From Sphingomonas sp. BT-65 (GTDB taxonomy: Bacteria > Pseudomonadota > Alphaproteobacteria > Sphingomonadales > Sphingomonadaceae): DNA of 64,000 nucleotides. Location of the stretch: the NCBI RefSeq assembly GCF_026107375.2, contig NZ_JAPCIA010000002.1:522001-586000 (forward strand). The letters are read 5' to 3'. Within the stretch, counting starts at the first letter, position 1. Each line of letters begins with the position of its first letter. The position numbers and the translations under genes were made by a program. The notes beneath the pieces were generated by a model. The model made no database searches. It was not told where the DNA came from and was given only the letters and a program-made list of their open reading frames with translations. Shown in pieces: positions 10,485-18,922 of the stretch.

Positions 10485-11686
10485 ACTATGGCCAGAGCGT
10501 CCATGGCGAGGAGGAAATCGCCGCCGTCGTCAACGTGCTGCGCACCTCGACTCAGATGGGCGCCAACGTCCGCGCGATGCAGGCGCGCGTCGCCGCGCTG
10601 TTCGCCAAGCGGCACGGAATCATGGTGAACTCGGGCTCGTCCGCCAATTATCTCGCAGTCGAGCTGCTGCGCCTGCCGCCCGGCAGCGAGGTGATCACGC
10701 CCGCGCTCACCTTCGCCACCACGGTCGCGCCGCTCGTGCGCAACGGCTTGGTGCCCGCCTTTGTCGACGTGCGCGAGGGCACCTACAATATCGACGAGGA
10801 CGCGATCGAGGCGATGATCACGCCGCGCACCCGCGCGATGATGATCCCCTCGCTGATCGGCAACCTTCCCGACTGGGACCGGCTGCGCGCGATCGCCGAC
10901 CGGCACCGCCTGATCGTGATCGAGGACAGTGCGGACACGCTCGGCGCGACGCTGCGCGGCACGAGCACCGGTACGCGATCGGACATCAGTACGACCAGCT
11001 TCTACGGCTCGCACGTGGTCAACGCGGCCGGCAATGGCGGCATGCTGTGCGTCAACGACGAGGCGCTGGCGCAGCGCGGGCTGCTGATGCGATCCTGGGG
11101 CCGTTCCTCGTCGCTGTTCGTCGAATCCGAGGCGATCGAATGCCGGTTCGACGCCAGGCTCGGTGACATCCCCTATGACGCGAAATTCCTGTTCGAGGAG
11201 CTCGGCTATAATTTCGAGCCGTCGGAGATGGGCGCCGCCTTCGGGCTGGTCCAGCTCGACAAGCTCGCGAACAATATCGCGCTGCGCGAACGCAATTTCG
11301 CGCAGCACCTCGCCTTCTTCGCCGACTATCAGGACTGGTTCATCCTCCCGCGCCAGCTGCCCGAGGCGCGCACCGGCTGGCTGGCCTTCCCGCTGACGCT
11401 CCGGCCCGACGCGCCGTTCACCCGGCGCGAGCTGCAGATCTGGTTCGAGCGGGCCGACATCCAGACCCGCGTGGTCTTTACCGGCAACATCCTCCGCCAG
11501 CCGGCGATGGAGAATGTGAAGGCCGAGGTCGATCCGCGCGGCTATCCGGAAGCCGATGCCGTGACGCGCGGCGGAATCCTGCTCGCCTGCCACCACGGCC
11601 TCAACAACGAACAGGTCGCGCACATCCACGCGACGTTTCGCAGCTTTGCCGAGCGTCACGCGTCGGCCGTGTCGTGCGTGGCATGA
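10475..11686 (+). CDS. RfbH-like PLP-dependent sugar 3-dehydrase (DegT/DnrJ fold), without Fe-S cysteines
   Basis: 403 residues of the DegT/DnrJ/EryC1 fold (VNSGSSANYLAVELL, IVIEDSADTLGAT). The usual PLP-binding lysine is replaced by His at about residue 180 (TSFYGSHVVNAAGNGG), as in the dehydrases RfbH/E1 and ColD, so it is unlikely to be a transaminase. RfbH/E1 enzymes also bind a [2Fe-2S] cluster through four cysteines. Here the corresponding stretch (WGRSSSLFVESEAIECRFD, about residues 208-226) contains only one Cys. Family knowledge therefore suggests a ColD-like, cluster-free C-3 deoxygenation of the CDP-4-keto-6-deoxyhexose made by the preceding gene; the exact reaction is not proven. 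It starts at ATG 10475 inside the end of rfbG. Confidence 0.75.
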   Translation: MRVNYGQSVHGEEEIAAVVNVLRTSTQMGANVRAMQARVAALFAKRHGIMVNSGSSANYLAVELLRLPPGSEVITPALTFATTVAPLVRNGLVPAFVDVREGTYNIDEDAIEAMITPRTRAMMIPSLIGNLPDWDRLRAIADRHRLIVIEDSADTLGATLRGTSTGTRSDISTTSFYGSHVVNAAGNGGMLCVNDEALAQRGLLMRSWGRSSSLFVESEAIECRFDARLGDIPYDAKFLFEELGYNFEPSEMGAAFGLVQLDKLANNIALRERNFAQHLAFFADYQDWFILPRQLPEARTGWLAFPLTLRPDAPFTRRELQIWFERADIQTRVVFTGNILRQPAMENVKAEVDPRGYPEADAVTRGGILLACHHGLNNEQVAHIHATFRSFAERHASAVSCVA

Positions 11687-11715
11687 ATTTTCCGATCGAT
11701 CGAAAAGGATCTCAA

Positions 11716-12936
11716 ATGGAACGACTGCAGCACTGCCGGGCGTGCCTTGCGCCAAGTCCGTATCTGTTCCTGCCGATGGGCCGGCATCCGCCGGCCAACA
11801 TGTTCGTTCGTCCCGACGAGCATGACGCGGAGCAGCCGGCATTCTCGCTGAACACCGAGGTCTGCCTGAATTGCGGCCTGATCGAGATCGCCGACCAGAT
11901 CCCGGCCGACTTCTTCCGTCACTATCTCTACGTCCCTTCCGGCGCGACGACGATGCACAAGCACTTCGAAGCACTGGCCGGGATTCTCGGAGAAGCGGCC
12001 GCAGGCGGGCTGATCGTCGACATCGGCTGCAACGACGGGCTGCTGCTCGCCGCTTGCAACGCGCGCGGCGAGAAGACCCTGGGGATCGATCCGGCCGCCA
12101 ACCTGGCCGAGACCGCCACGGAGCGCGGCGTCGAGGTGCACGTCGCCTATTTCGACCCGGATACGGCCGATGAAGTCCGCGAGGTCCATGGGCGTGCGAA
12201 GATCATCGTCACCACCAACACCTTCAACCATATCGGCGACCTGCATCGCTTCATGGAAGGCGTCACCCGCCTGTTGGCCGATGATGGCGCCTTCGTGGTC
12301 GAGGTGCCCTGGGCCAAGGAGCTGCTCGACCGCAACGAGTTCGACACCGTCTACCAGGAGCATGTCTCCGAGTTCAGCCTGCTTTCGATGAAGAAGCTCG
12401 GCGCGTTCTTCGATCTAGACGTGGTCGACGTCCATCGCCTGCCCATTCACGGCGGCTCGATGCGCGTATTCTTCCGCAAGAGCGGCACCGCCAAACCCAC
12501 GCCGGAGGTCCAGGCGATGCTCGACGAGGAGCTTGCCGGGGGCATGCTCGAGCCCGAGACCTACGAACGTTTCGCCGAGCGGGTCGAGGCCGTGGGCGTG
12601 CGCCTGCTCGCGATGCTCGACGAGCTCAAGGCGCAGGGCAAGAAGATCGCCGGCTATGGCGCGCCGGCGAAGGGCAACACCCTGCTCAACTATTTCGGGA
12701 TCGGACCCGACCGGCTGGACTTCCTGGTCGATCGCAATCCGCTGAAGCAGGGGCTCTATTCGCCCGGCATGAAGATCTCGATCAAGTCCGTCGATGCAAT
12801 CGCCGAGGAGAAGCCCGACATCCTGATGGTGCTCGCCTGGAACTTCTTCGACGAGATCCGCGAGCAGCAGTCGGACTTCGTCGCGCGCGGCGGCCGTTTT
12901 CTCGTGCCGTTGCCCGAGCCCGTGCTCGTCGGCTGA
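11716..12936 (+). CDS. SAM-dependent sugar C-methyltransferase (TylCIII/NovU-like)
   Basis: 406 residues in three recognisable parts: an N-terminal zinc-binding region with CRAC (residues 7-10) and a later CLNC pair; a class I SAM-binding domain with IVDIGCNDGLLL and a GIDPA strand; and the C-terminal C-methyltransferase domain with KIAGYGAPAKGNTLL. Enzymes with this layout methylate a carbon of 4-keto deoxysugar nucleotides. In this operon the substrate is probably a CDP-4-keto-(di)deoxyhexose. A start at ATG 11716 is preceded by AAAAGGATC; the frame opens 14 codons earlier, but this start matches the family. Confidence 0.88.
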   Translation: MERLQHCRACLAPSPYLFLPMGRHPPANMFVRPDEHDAEQPAFSLNTEVCLNCGLIEIADQIPADFFRHYLYVPSGATTMHKHFEALAGILGEAAAGGLIVDIGCNDGLLLAACNARGEKTLGIDPAANLAETATERGVEVHVAYFDPDTADEVREVHGRAKIIVTTNTFNHIGDLHRFMEGVTRLLADDGAFVVEVPWAKELLDRNEFDTVYQEHVSEFSLLSMKKLGAFFDLDVVDVHRLPIHGGSMRVFFRKSGTAKPTPEVQAMLDEELAGGMLEPETYERFAERVEAVGVRLLAMLDELKAQGKKIAGYGAPAKGNTLLNYFGIGPDRLDFLVDRNPLKQGLYSPGMKISIKSVDAIAEEKPDILMVLAWNFFDEIREQQSDFVARGGRFLVPLPEPVLVG

Positions 12937-12950
12937 AGCGGGGCCCGCCG

Positions 12951-13892
12951 ATGCCCGAGCGCGTGCTGATCACTGGCGGGGCCGGCTTCATCGGTTCGCA
13001 TCTCGCCGCAAGCCACCTCGACTGCGGTGACGAGGTGCACCTGATCGTGCGACCGGCGGGAGCCGCGCACACCGGGCGGATCCGTCCCGGCGCGATCGTC
13101 CATGCGGTGGACCTGAAGGACTTGCCTCAGGTGCGGGAATGCTTCGGCCGGGCCAATCCCACGATATTCTATCATCTGGCGAGCGCTACCGGGCGCGATC
13201 CGGGCATTCCCGACCCTGCCGAATGGCCGGTAATGACGCGCGATCTGGATCAGTTGCTGATCGTGCTTGCCGCCGCCGCCGAAAGCCCAGACCTGCGCAT
13301 CATGATTCGCGCGGGCTCGCTCGCGGAATACGGCAATCAGCCCACGCCTTCGCCCGAGACCCGGCGCGAGCTGCCGCGCACGGTCTACACCGCAGCCATG
13401 GCAGCCGGGGCACTTTACTGTGCGATGGTGCAGCCGCGGCTTGCCTTTCCGGTGCTCACGGCGCGCCTCGGGCTCACCTATGGCCCGGGCCAGTCGGAAG
13501 ATTTCCTGCTGCCCGCGCTGCTGCGCCGGTGCCTTTCGGGCGAGACGATGGTGATCCGTCAGCCGGACGATCGACGCGACATGGTCTATATCGACGATAT
13601 CGTCGCCGGCCTTCGCGCGATGGCGCGATCGAACCTGCCGGGCGGCACGATCATCAACCTGTCGAGCGGGCAGGCCCCGAAAGTTCGCGAGATCGTCGAA
13701 CTTGTGCTGCGGGTGACCGGCACGCCCGCAGATCGCGTCCGGATGGAAGCCGGCGAGCGATCCAACTTGCGCATCGACACGGTTTGCGGCGTGCCGGACC
13801 TGGCGGCATTGGTTCTGGGCTGGCGCGCCCGCACGTCGCTGGAGGAGGGTATCGCCCTGACCTCCCGCTCGCTTGTGGAGGTCATCGCATGA
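12951..13892 (+). CDS. Extended SDR (NAD-dependent epimerase/reductase), probable deoxysugar 4-ketoreductase
   Basis: 313 residues with the Rossmann motif GGAGFIGSHLA at residues 8-18 and the later family pieces LGLTYGPGQ and DMVYIDDIVAGL. It most likely acts on the keto-sugar from the preceding enzymes, as a 4-ketoreductase or epimerase. The catalytic Y-x3-K reads YTAAM (PRTVYTAAMAAG), so the Lys is replaced by Met. GSLAEYG keeps the Ser-equivalent region. Either the substitution is tolerated in this subfamily or the protein is catalytically altered. Its stop overlaps the following GT2 start (ATGA at 13889-13892). Confidence 0.75.
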   Translation: MPERVLITGGAGFIGSHLAASHLDCGDEVHLIVRPAGAAHTGRIRPGAIVHAVDLKDLPQVRECFGRANPTIFYHLASATGRDPGIPDPAEWPVMTRDLDQLLIVLAAAAESPDLRIMIRAGSLAEYGNQPTPSPETRRELPRTVYTAAMAAGALYCAMVQPRLAFPVLTARLGLTYGPGQSEDFLLPALLRRCLSGETMVIRQPDDRRDMVYIDDIVAGLRAMARSNLPGGTIINLSSGQAPKVREIVELVLRVTGTPADRVRMEAGERSNLRIDTVCGVPDLAALVLGWRARTSLEEGIALTSRSLVEVIA

Positions 13893-14899
13893 CTTCCGCC
13901 ACACTCGTTTCCGTGATCGTGCCGGCGTTCAACGAAGAGGCCACGGTCGAACGCGCCTATCGCAGCATCGTGGAGGTGTTCCGGAACCTGCCGGGCTATG
14001 CGCTCGAGCTGATCTTCATGGACAATCACTCGACCGACGAGACCTTCCCGATCCTGCAGGCGATCGCCGCCACCGACCCGCGCGTTCGCGTGGTGCGCTT
14101 CTCGCGCAACAACGGCTATCAGCGTTCGCTGCTCGTCGGCTATCAACGCGCCAGCGGGGCCTGTGCGGTGCAGATCGACTGCGACCTTCAGGACCCGCCC
14201 GGGCTGATCCCGGACATGCTCGCGCTCTGGCGACAGGGTCATCAGGTCGTCTACGGCGTTCGCCGCTCGCTGCCCGACGGGCCGGTCACGGCGCAGTTCC
14301 GCAGGGCCTTCTATGCCGGAATGCGGGCGCTGAGCGACGACGACCTGCCGCGCGACGCGGGCGAGTTCCGCCTCGTCGACGCCTGCATCCTGGCCGAGCT
14401 GCGCAAGGTCGACGACACCAGCCCCTATCTGCGCGGGCTCATCAGCGCGATGGGGTTCTCGCAAGTCGGATTGCCCTATGACCGCGAGGCGCGCGTCGCG
14501 GGGCAGAGCAAGTTCCCGCTGAGCAAGATGCTGAGCCTCGCGCTCGACGGCCTGCTCAACCACTCGCTGGTGCCGCTGCGGGTCGCCTCGATCACGGGGC
14601 TGACGGTCGGCATCTGCACCTTCGTCCTGACCTTGGTCTATCTCGCCGGGCGGCTGGTCTTCGGGCAGAGCTGGCCGGCCGGGTTCGCGACGACGACGAT
14701 GCTTCTCCTGCTCGGGATCACGCTCAACGCGATCTTCCTCGGCATCATCGGCGAGTATCTCGGCCGCATCTTCCGGCAGGTCAAAGGGCGGCCCACGCCG
14801 ATCGTCGAAACCGAGATCGGGCAGGCAGGGCAACGACGGCTGCGTCCGATTGACAGGAAGGACTCGCGCGTCGAGCTGCTAGACCAGGCGCGCAGCTGA
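13889..14899 (+). CDS. GtrB/ArnC-like polyprenyl-phosphate glycosyltransferase (GT2)
   Basis: 336 residues. The N-terminal GT2 domain has VIVPAFNEEATVERAY, the DNHSTDET nucleotide-sugar loop and QIDCDLQDPP (the DxD-like metal site), all of the DPM1/GtrB type. Two C-terminal membrane helices (about residues 235-260 and 270-295) and the GEYLGRIFRQVKGRP tail are also characteristic. Such enzymes move a sugar from its nucleotide onto undecaprenyl phosphate at the cytoplasmic face. As the last gene of the CDP-sugar operon it probably loads the C-methylated deoxysugar on the lipid. It meets the convergent GT-C gene with no gap (14899/14900). Confidence 0.88.
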   Translation: MTSATLVSVIVPAFNEEATVERAYRSIVEVFRNLPGYALELIFMDNHSTDETFPILQAIAATDPRVRVVRFSRNNGYQRSLLVGYQRASGACAVQIDCDLQDPPGLIPDMLALWRQGHQVVYGVRRSLPDGPVTAQFRRAFYAGMRALSDDDLPRDAGEFRLVDACILAELRKVDDTSPYLRGLISAMGFSQVGLPYDREARVAGQSKFPLSKMLSLALDGLLNHSLVPLRVASITGLTVGICTFVLTLVYLAGRLVFGQSWPAGFATTTMLLLLGITLNAIFLGIIGEYLGRIFRQVKGRPTPIVETEIGQAGQRRLRPIDRKDSRVELLDQARS

Positions 14900-16513
14900 T
14901 CAGCGCGGCAGGTACAGGCGAACCCGCTCGGCATCCTCGACGTTCTTCAGGGAAAGTGGAATCACGCGATAGCCGCGGTCTCTGGCGAACGCGTCCAGTG
15001 CGGCTTCGGTGTCGCCGTCCATCCCGGTCAGGATCGCCGCCGGCGGCTGCGCGGCGAGCAGCGAAGGAATTGCGCCGGGCGTGACGAAATAGGCATAATG
15101 GCGCCGCTCGTCCTCCGGCACCCATTGCGCGGCGCGAACCATGAACTGCCCGAGCGCGAAGTGCGGGTAGATCGGCAAATGACCCTCCAGCGCATGGATC
15201 GGCGAGAGCGTCGCCACCGGACCGTTGCCCGGCTGCTTCCGGACCAACGTTGCGATCGCGGCGCCGTCGCGCGCCACGCGGATGCCCGTCCATCCGCCGG
15301 GACTGGCGAGCCCGGCGAGCGAAGGCAGCAGCAACGGCGCGCCGGTGACCGCCGTCAGCGCCAGCACCGCCGCCACCAGCGGGCGCGTGAGATTGCGGCC
15401 CGGCGGGTCGAGCGCGCCGAACAACAGCCCGATCAGGACGATGGCAAAAGGCAGCGGCGGCGCGAAATATTGCGCAAATGATGGCGTCGGCACGAAGGAG
15501 ATGATCGCGCCGATCGCGGCGAGTCCGGCGACGAGCAGATGCGGCCAGCGCAGGATCAAAGTCTCGCGCCGGACAAAGGCGATCGTGAGGAACGACAGCA
15601 GCAGGACGAGCATGAGCATCGGCACGCCGGACAGCCACAGCCGGTGCGCCAGCAGCAGCTTGCCGGCGATGCCGATCACCTTGGGATCGGTGGGATCGGG
15701 GTGCGCCGCCCAATAGCCGAGCTGCGGCCCGCGATGGGCGCTGAAGACATGGGTGACGAAGCCCTGCGGGTCGTCCAGCGCGTATATGATGGACGGGAGG
15801 CCTCCGACGATCCCGCCGACCAGCAGCGGCAGCGCCACGCGCAGCAGCCGGCTACGCAGCGGCAGGTCTGGGGGCACCAGGAGCGCGGCGACCCCGAACG
15901 GGATCAGCAGCAGCACATAATTGGCCTTGAACCCCGCCGCCACGGCGAGGAGGAACCCGCTCGCAAGGGCTAGCGCCGGCGCGGGTTGGCTGCGGTCGGC
16001 GGCGCGCAGGAACAGGTACAGGCCGAACAGCATGAACGGCACCGGCAGGAAATTGTTAGTCGCCGCCATCCCGGTCGCGTTGAGGAACATCGGATTGAGG
16101 ACGAGCAGGGCGATCATCAGCCCGCCGATCAGCGCACTCCGCACATAAGTCCGCGCGATCAGCAGCAACGCGGCAAAAGTCGCAACCCATGCCGCGAAGG
16201 TCAGGAGCCGGCCGATGAGCAGATAATGCGCGTCACCGAACAGCGCGAAGGCGCCCGCATAGAGCAGGGCGATGTTGGGAAGGTGCGTGAACCCGATCCC
16301 GGAATAGAGCGGATATTGGCCGAACAGGACACCGGCGGACACGTAGAATTGCTCGTCATGCTGCAACGGATAAGTCATGATCCGCGCGAACAGGGCGAGC
16401 AGGCACAAGGCGCCGGCCGCCCATGCCGCGATGCGCCACGCGCGATCGAGCCTATCGGGCGATGTCACGTCGCGAAACTCTGCGGTTTCTCGGAAAGCAG
16501 TTTTCAGCATCAT
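14900..16513 (-). CDS. ArnT-like GT39/GT-C membrane glycosyltransferase
   Basis: About 537 residues with some ten or more membrane helices and a C-terminal soluble domain. The first periplasmic loop carries YPLQHDEQFYVSAG, matching the catalytic acidic pair of GT-C/ArnT enzymes. These transferases use polyprenyl-phosphate sugars in the periplasm. It is convergent with the GtrB-like GT2, which could supply its donor. Start: two consecutive ATGs at 16513 and 16510 give MMLKTAFRE; the open frame extends 60 codons further, but that part lacks family features. The acceptor could be lipid A, O-antigen or the polysaccharide repeat. Confidence 0.8.
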   Translation of the reverse strand: MMLKTAFRETAEFRDVTSPDRLDRAWRIAAWAAGALCLLALFARIMTYPLQHDEQFYVSAGVLFGQYPLYSGIGFTHLPNIALLYAGAFALFGDAHYLLIGRLLTFAAWVATFAALLLIARTYVRSALIGGLMIALLVLNPMFLNATGMAATNNFLPVPFMLFGLYLFLRAADRSQPAPALALASGFLLAVAAGFKANYVLLLIPFGVAALLVPPDLPLRSRLLRVALPLLVGGIVGGLPSIIYALDDPQGFVTHVFSAHRGPQLGYWAAHPDPTDPKVIGIAGKLLLAHRLWLSGVPMLMLVLLLSFLTIAFVRRETLILRWPHLLVAGLAAIGAIISFVPTPSFAQYFAPPLPFAIVLIGLLFGALDPPGRNLTRPLVAAVLALTAVTGAPLLLPSLAGLASPGGWTGIRVARDGAAIATLVRKQPGNGPVATLSPIHALEGHLPIYPHFALGQFMVRAAQWVPEDERRHYAYFVTPGAIPSLLAAQPPAAILTGMDGDTEAALDAFARDRGYRVIPLSLKNVEDAERVRLYLPR

Positions 16514-16674
16514 GATCGTCCCGCTGAATGTGGCGCCAATGGATAGCTCGAACTGTCCGAAAGAGCGGGTGGGCAGGAGGAGTACCCCGAGCGTTCCCCC
16601 CACCAGCGCCGCGCCGGATGCTAGGTCGAAAGGCGAGCCCGGCCTGACCGGGTGCCGCCGGGAGCCGAACCACC

Positions 16675-17520
16675 GTGCATTGTGCCAGCGCATTCTTCGC
16701 CGCCGCGCCGGAGCGGATCACCGCCCGCGACGAGGCGCGCTTCTTCGGGCGGCTCAAGACCGCCAACAACACGTTCAAACGCACCGAGCCGTCGCGGCTG
16801 GCCGGGATCGACGCGGCGCTGGTCGCGACCCTCGCGGCACATTGCAGCCGGGTCGACACCGCGCTCGATCTCGGCATCTCCTCCGGCGTCACCACGCTCG
16901 AGCTGATGGAAGCGCTGCGTGCCGCGGACCATGCGGTCGAGGTGACCGGCACCGACCGGTCGCTGCGCGCGCGGCTCGTCGCGCTTCCTCATGGTTGCCG
17001 GGCGCTGGTCGAGCCCAACGGCCATGTGCTGCAATATGAGGTGCTCGGGCGAGCGGTCCGTCCCTGGGAGCGGCGGCTCGACCGCTGGACCGGGATGGCG
17101 GCCGTGCGCGCCCTGGTCGAATGGCGGCTGCGTGAACCCGCCATGGCGCGCGCCGCGGCCGGCGACGGCGAGGAAGTGGCGCTGCTCAGCCCGCGGCTGC
17201 GGCGTGCTGGCGCGTTCCGCTGGCACGAGGACGATATCACGCGGCGCAACGACGCCTTCGTCGCACGGTTCGATCTGGTACGCGCGGCCAACCTGCTCAA
17301 CCGCCATTATTTCGCGCCGGATACGCTTCGCGACGCGGTCGCCAACACGATCGCCTATCTCCGCGGCCCGAGGGCATGGCTGCTTGTCCTGCGCACGCAT
17401 GGCGCGTCCGATCACCGCGGCACGCTGTTCCGGATGGGCGAGGGACGGCGGCTGGCGATCATCGACCGCTACGGTACGGGGTCCGAGGTCGAGGATCTGG
17501 TGATGGAGCTTGCCGGCTGA
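16675..17520 (+). CDS. Putative class I SAM-dependent methyltransferase, function unknown
   Basis: 281 residues opening at a GTG (16675-16677). TALDLGISSGVTTLELMEAL (about residues 63-82) resembles SAM-binding motif I with its acidic/Gly-rich turn, and EVTGTDRS resembles motif II. A later DLVRAANLLNRHYF segment is the kind of motif IV/V region seen in CheR-like and other small-molecule methyltransferases. I do not recognise a specific family. It is divergent from the GT-C gene by 161 bp and convergent (1 bp gap) with the lyase-like gene. A role in polysaccharide methylation is only a guess from location. Confidence 0.6.
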   Translation: MHCASAFFAAAPERITARDEARFFGRLKTANNTFKRTEPSRLAGIDAALVATLAAHCSRVDTALDLGISSGVTTLELMEALRAADHAVEVTGTDRSLRARLVALPHGCRALVEPNGHVLQYEVLGRAVRPWERRLDRWTGMAAVRALVEWRLREPAMARAAAGDGEEVALLSPRLRRAGAFRWHEDDITRRNDAFVARFDLVRAANLLNRHYFAPDTLRDAVANTIAYLRGPRAWLLVLRTHGASDHRGTLFRMGEGRRLAIIDRYGTGSEVEDLVMELAG

Positions 17521-17521
17521 C

Positions 17522-18922
17522 CTAGCGCACGACGCGTCCCGCCAGCCGCGTCTCGTGGGCGTAGTTCAGGAACTCCTCGAGATTGGCCCAGCCATTGCCG
17601 TCGGCGTCTCCCCACGCGTCGTTGCGCGCGGGATCGAGCTTGCGGTGGCGCTCCCACGCATCGGACATGCCGTCGCCATCGGCATCGGCATAGGGCGTGC
17701 CGGCGCGCAGCACCGGAAGGACGCGATTTTCGCGCCCGATCTTGCCCGTGCGCGAGCGGACCTCGTCCGCGATCCGAACATCGACCGCATCGCGGGGAAA
17801 GGCCCCCGCCCCGCCGAGCACTTGCGCATAGGCCGCGCGCGCGTCCAGCACCGCGCTCCGCAGCGGGCAGACCGGCGTCGCGACGAACGCCTCCTGCGCG
17901 ATCGGGGCGAAGGTCACGCGATCGCCGTCGATCACATTGCCGGCCTGGTAGATGCGCGCCCTGCCGGTCGATCCGACCAGCGGCCGGTCGATGGCGTAGG
18001 CGCGGCCGGCCGTGCTCGGGCCCTGCCGGTAATAGTTGCCGACGATGTTCGCCGGCGTGCCGCCATAGCTCTCCCACACTTCGGTGAACTGCGAGCTGGC
18101 GTTGTACAGCACGTTGTTGATCACCTCGACGCACGAGCCGGGCGGGAAGTTCACGTCCGGGTTGCGGTCGCCATTGTGTGCGCAGAGGTTGCGGATGAAG
18201 CTCAGCTGTTGCGGCCCCTTGGGATCGCTCGACAGCAGCGCGCACTTGTCGTGGCGCGGCACGCCCTCGGCGAAGATCGACCAGGAGATGGTAATCGCAT
18301 CGTTCTGGGCATAGCCGCCGACATTCTCGTCGAGCGCCCAGGACGCGCTGACATGGTCGAGGATCACGTTGCGGCTGTTCTCGATGATGAACGCGCTGTT
18401 GGCGCCGCGCTGCTCGCCCGGCAGATCGGTGCGCACGCGGATGTGGCGGACGATCACGTCGTGCGTGTTCTTGACGACGAAGGGGGTGAAGGCGTGCTCC
18501 CCGCCCGAATGGGTGATCAGGATGCCGTCGCCCGGCGCGGTCTCGCCGGCGATGGTGATATTGGGGTGCACGATGATCGGCCGCTCGCGGACATAGCGGA
18601 TCACGCCGCCGACCCGGAACACACAGACGCGTGGGCCCGCCGCCTCGATGCAGGCGCGCAGCGAACCAGCCCCCTCATCGGCGAGCGTCGTCACCTGGAT
18701 GATTCGCCCGTCGCGGCCGCCGCGCGCGAAGCGGCCATGGCCTTCGGCGCCGGGGAAGGCCGGCCGGTCCGCCTGCGTCACGCGTGCGAGCGGGCGCTCG
18801 ACGATCGGCTCGTCCTCGGCCGCCTGGCAAGCCGCGGTCAACGAGCAGCAGAGGACGACCGCTGCAGGCCGCGCCAGCCGGAAGAAGGACCTGACAGAGG
18901 AGCTGAATGTCGTCATGGTCAT
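17522..18922 (-). CDS. Secreted beta-helix polysaccharide lyase-like lipoprotein (PL1/pectate-lyase fold)
   Basis: 466 residues. The N terminus starts MTMTTF and has a hydrophobic stretch ending in the lipobox-like LTAAC (near residue 35), so it is probably lipid-anchored. RPAFPGAEGHGRFARGGR, TTLADEGAGSLRACIEA and HVSASWALDENVGGY are PL1/pectate-lyase-like beta-helix signatures. The C terminus has DADGDGMSDAWE and DADGNGWANLEEFLN, which are calcium-binding, thrombospondin-type-3-like motifs also seen in the 41135 gene. It probably cleaves or trims the exported polymer in the periplasm or outer membrane. The start is at ATG 18922, overlapping the stop of the barrel gene by 1 bp; the longer frame upstream is a shadow. 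Confidence 0.8.
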   Translation of the reverse strand: MTMTTFSSSVRSFFRLARPAAVVLCCSLTAACQAAEDEPIVERPLARVTQADRPAFPGAEGHGRFARGGRDGRIIQVTTLADEGAGSLRACIEAAGPRVCVFRVGGVIRYVRERPIIVHPNITIAGETAPGDGILITHSGGEHAFTPFVVKNTHDVIVRHIRVRTDLPGEQRGANSAFIIENSRNVILDHVSASWALDENVGGYAQNDAITISWSIFAEGVPRHDKCALLSSDPKGPQQLSFIRNLCAHNGDRNPDVNFPPGSCVEVINNVLYNASSQFTEVWESYGGTPANIVGNYYRQGPSTAGRAYAIDRPLVGSTGRARIYQAGNVIDGDRVTFAPIAQEAFVATPVCPLRSAVLDARAAYAQVLGGAGAFPRDAVDVRIADEVRSRTGKIGRENRVLPVLRAGTPYADADGDGMSDAWERHRKLDPARNDAWGDADGNGWANLEEFLNYAHETRLAGRVVR

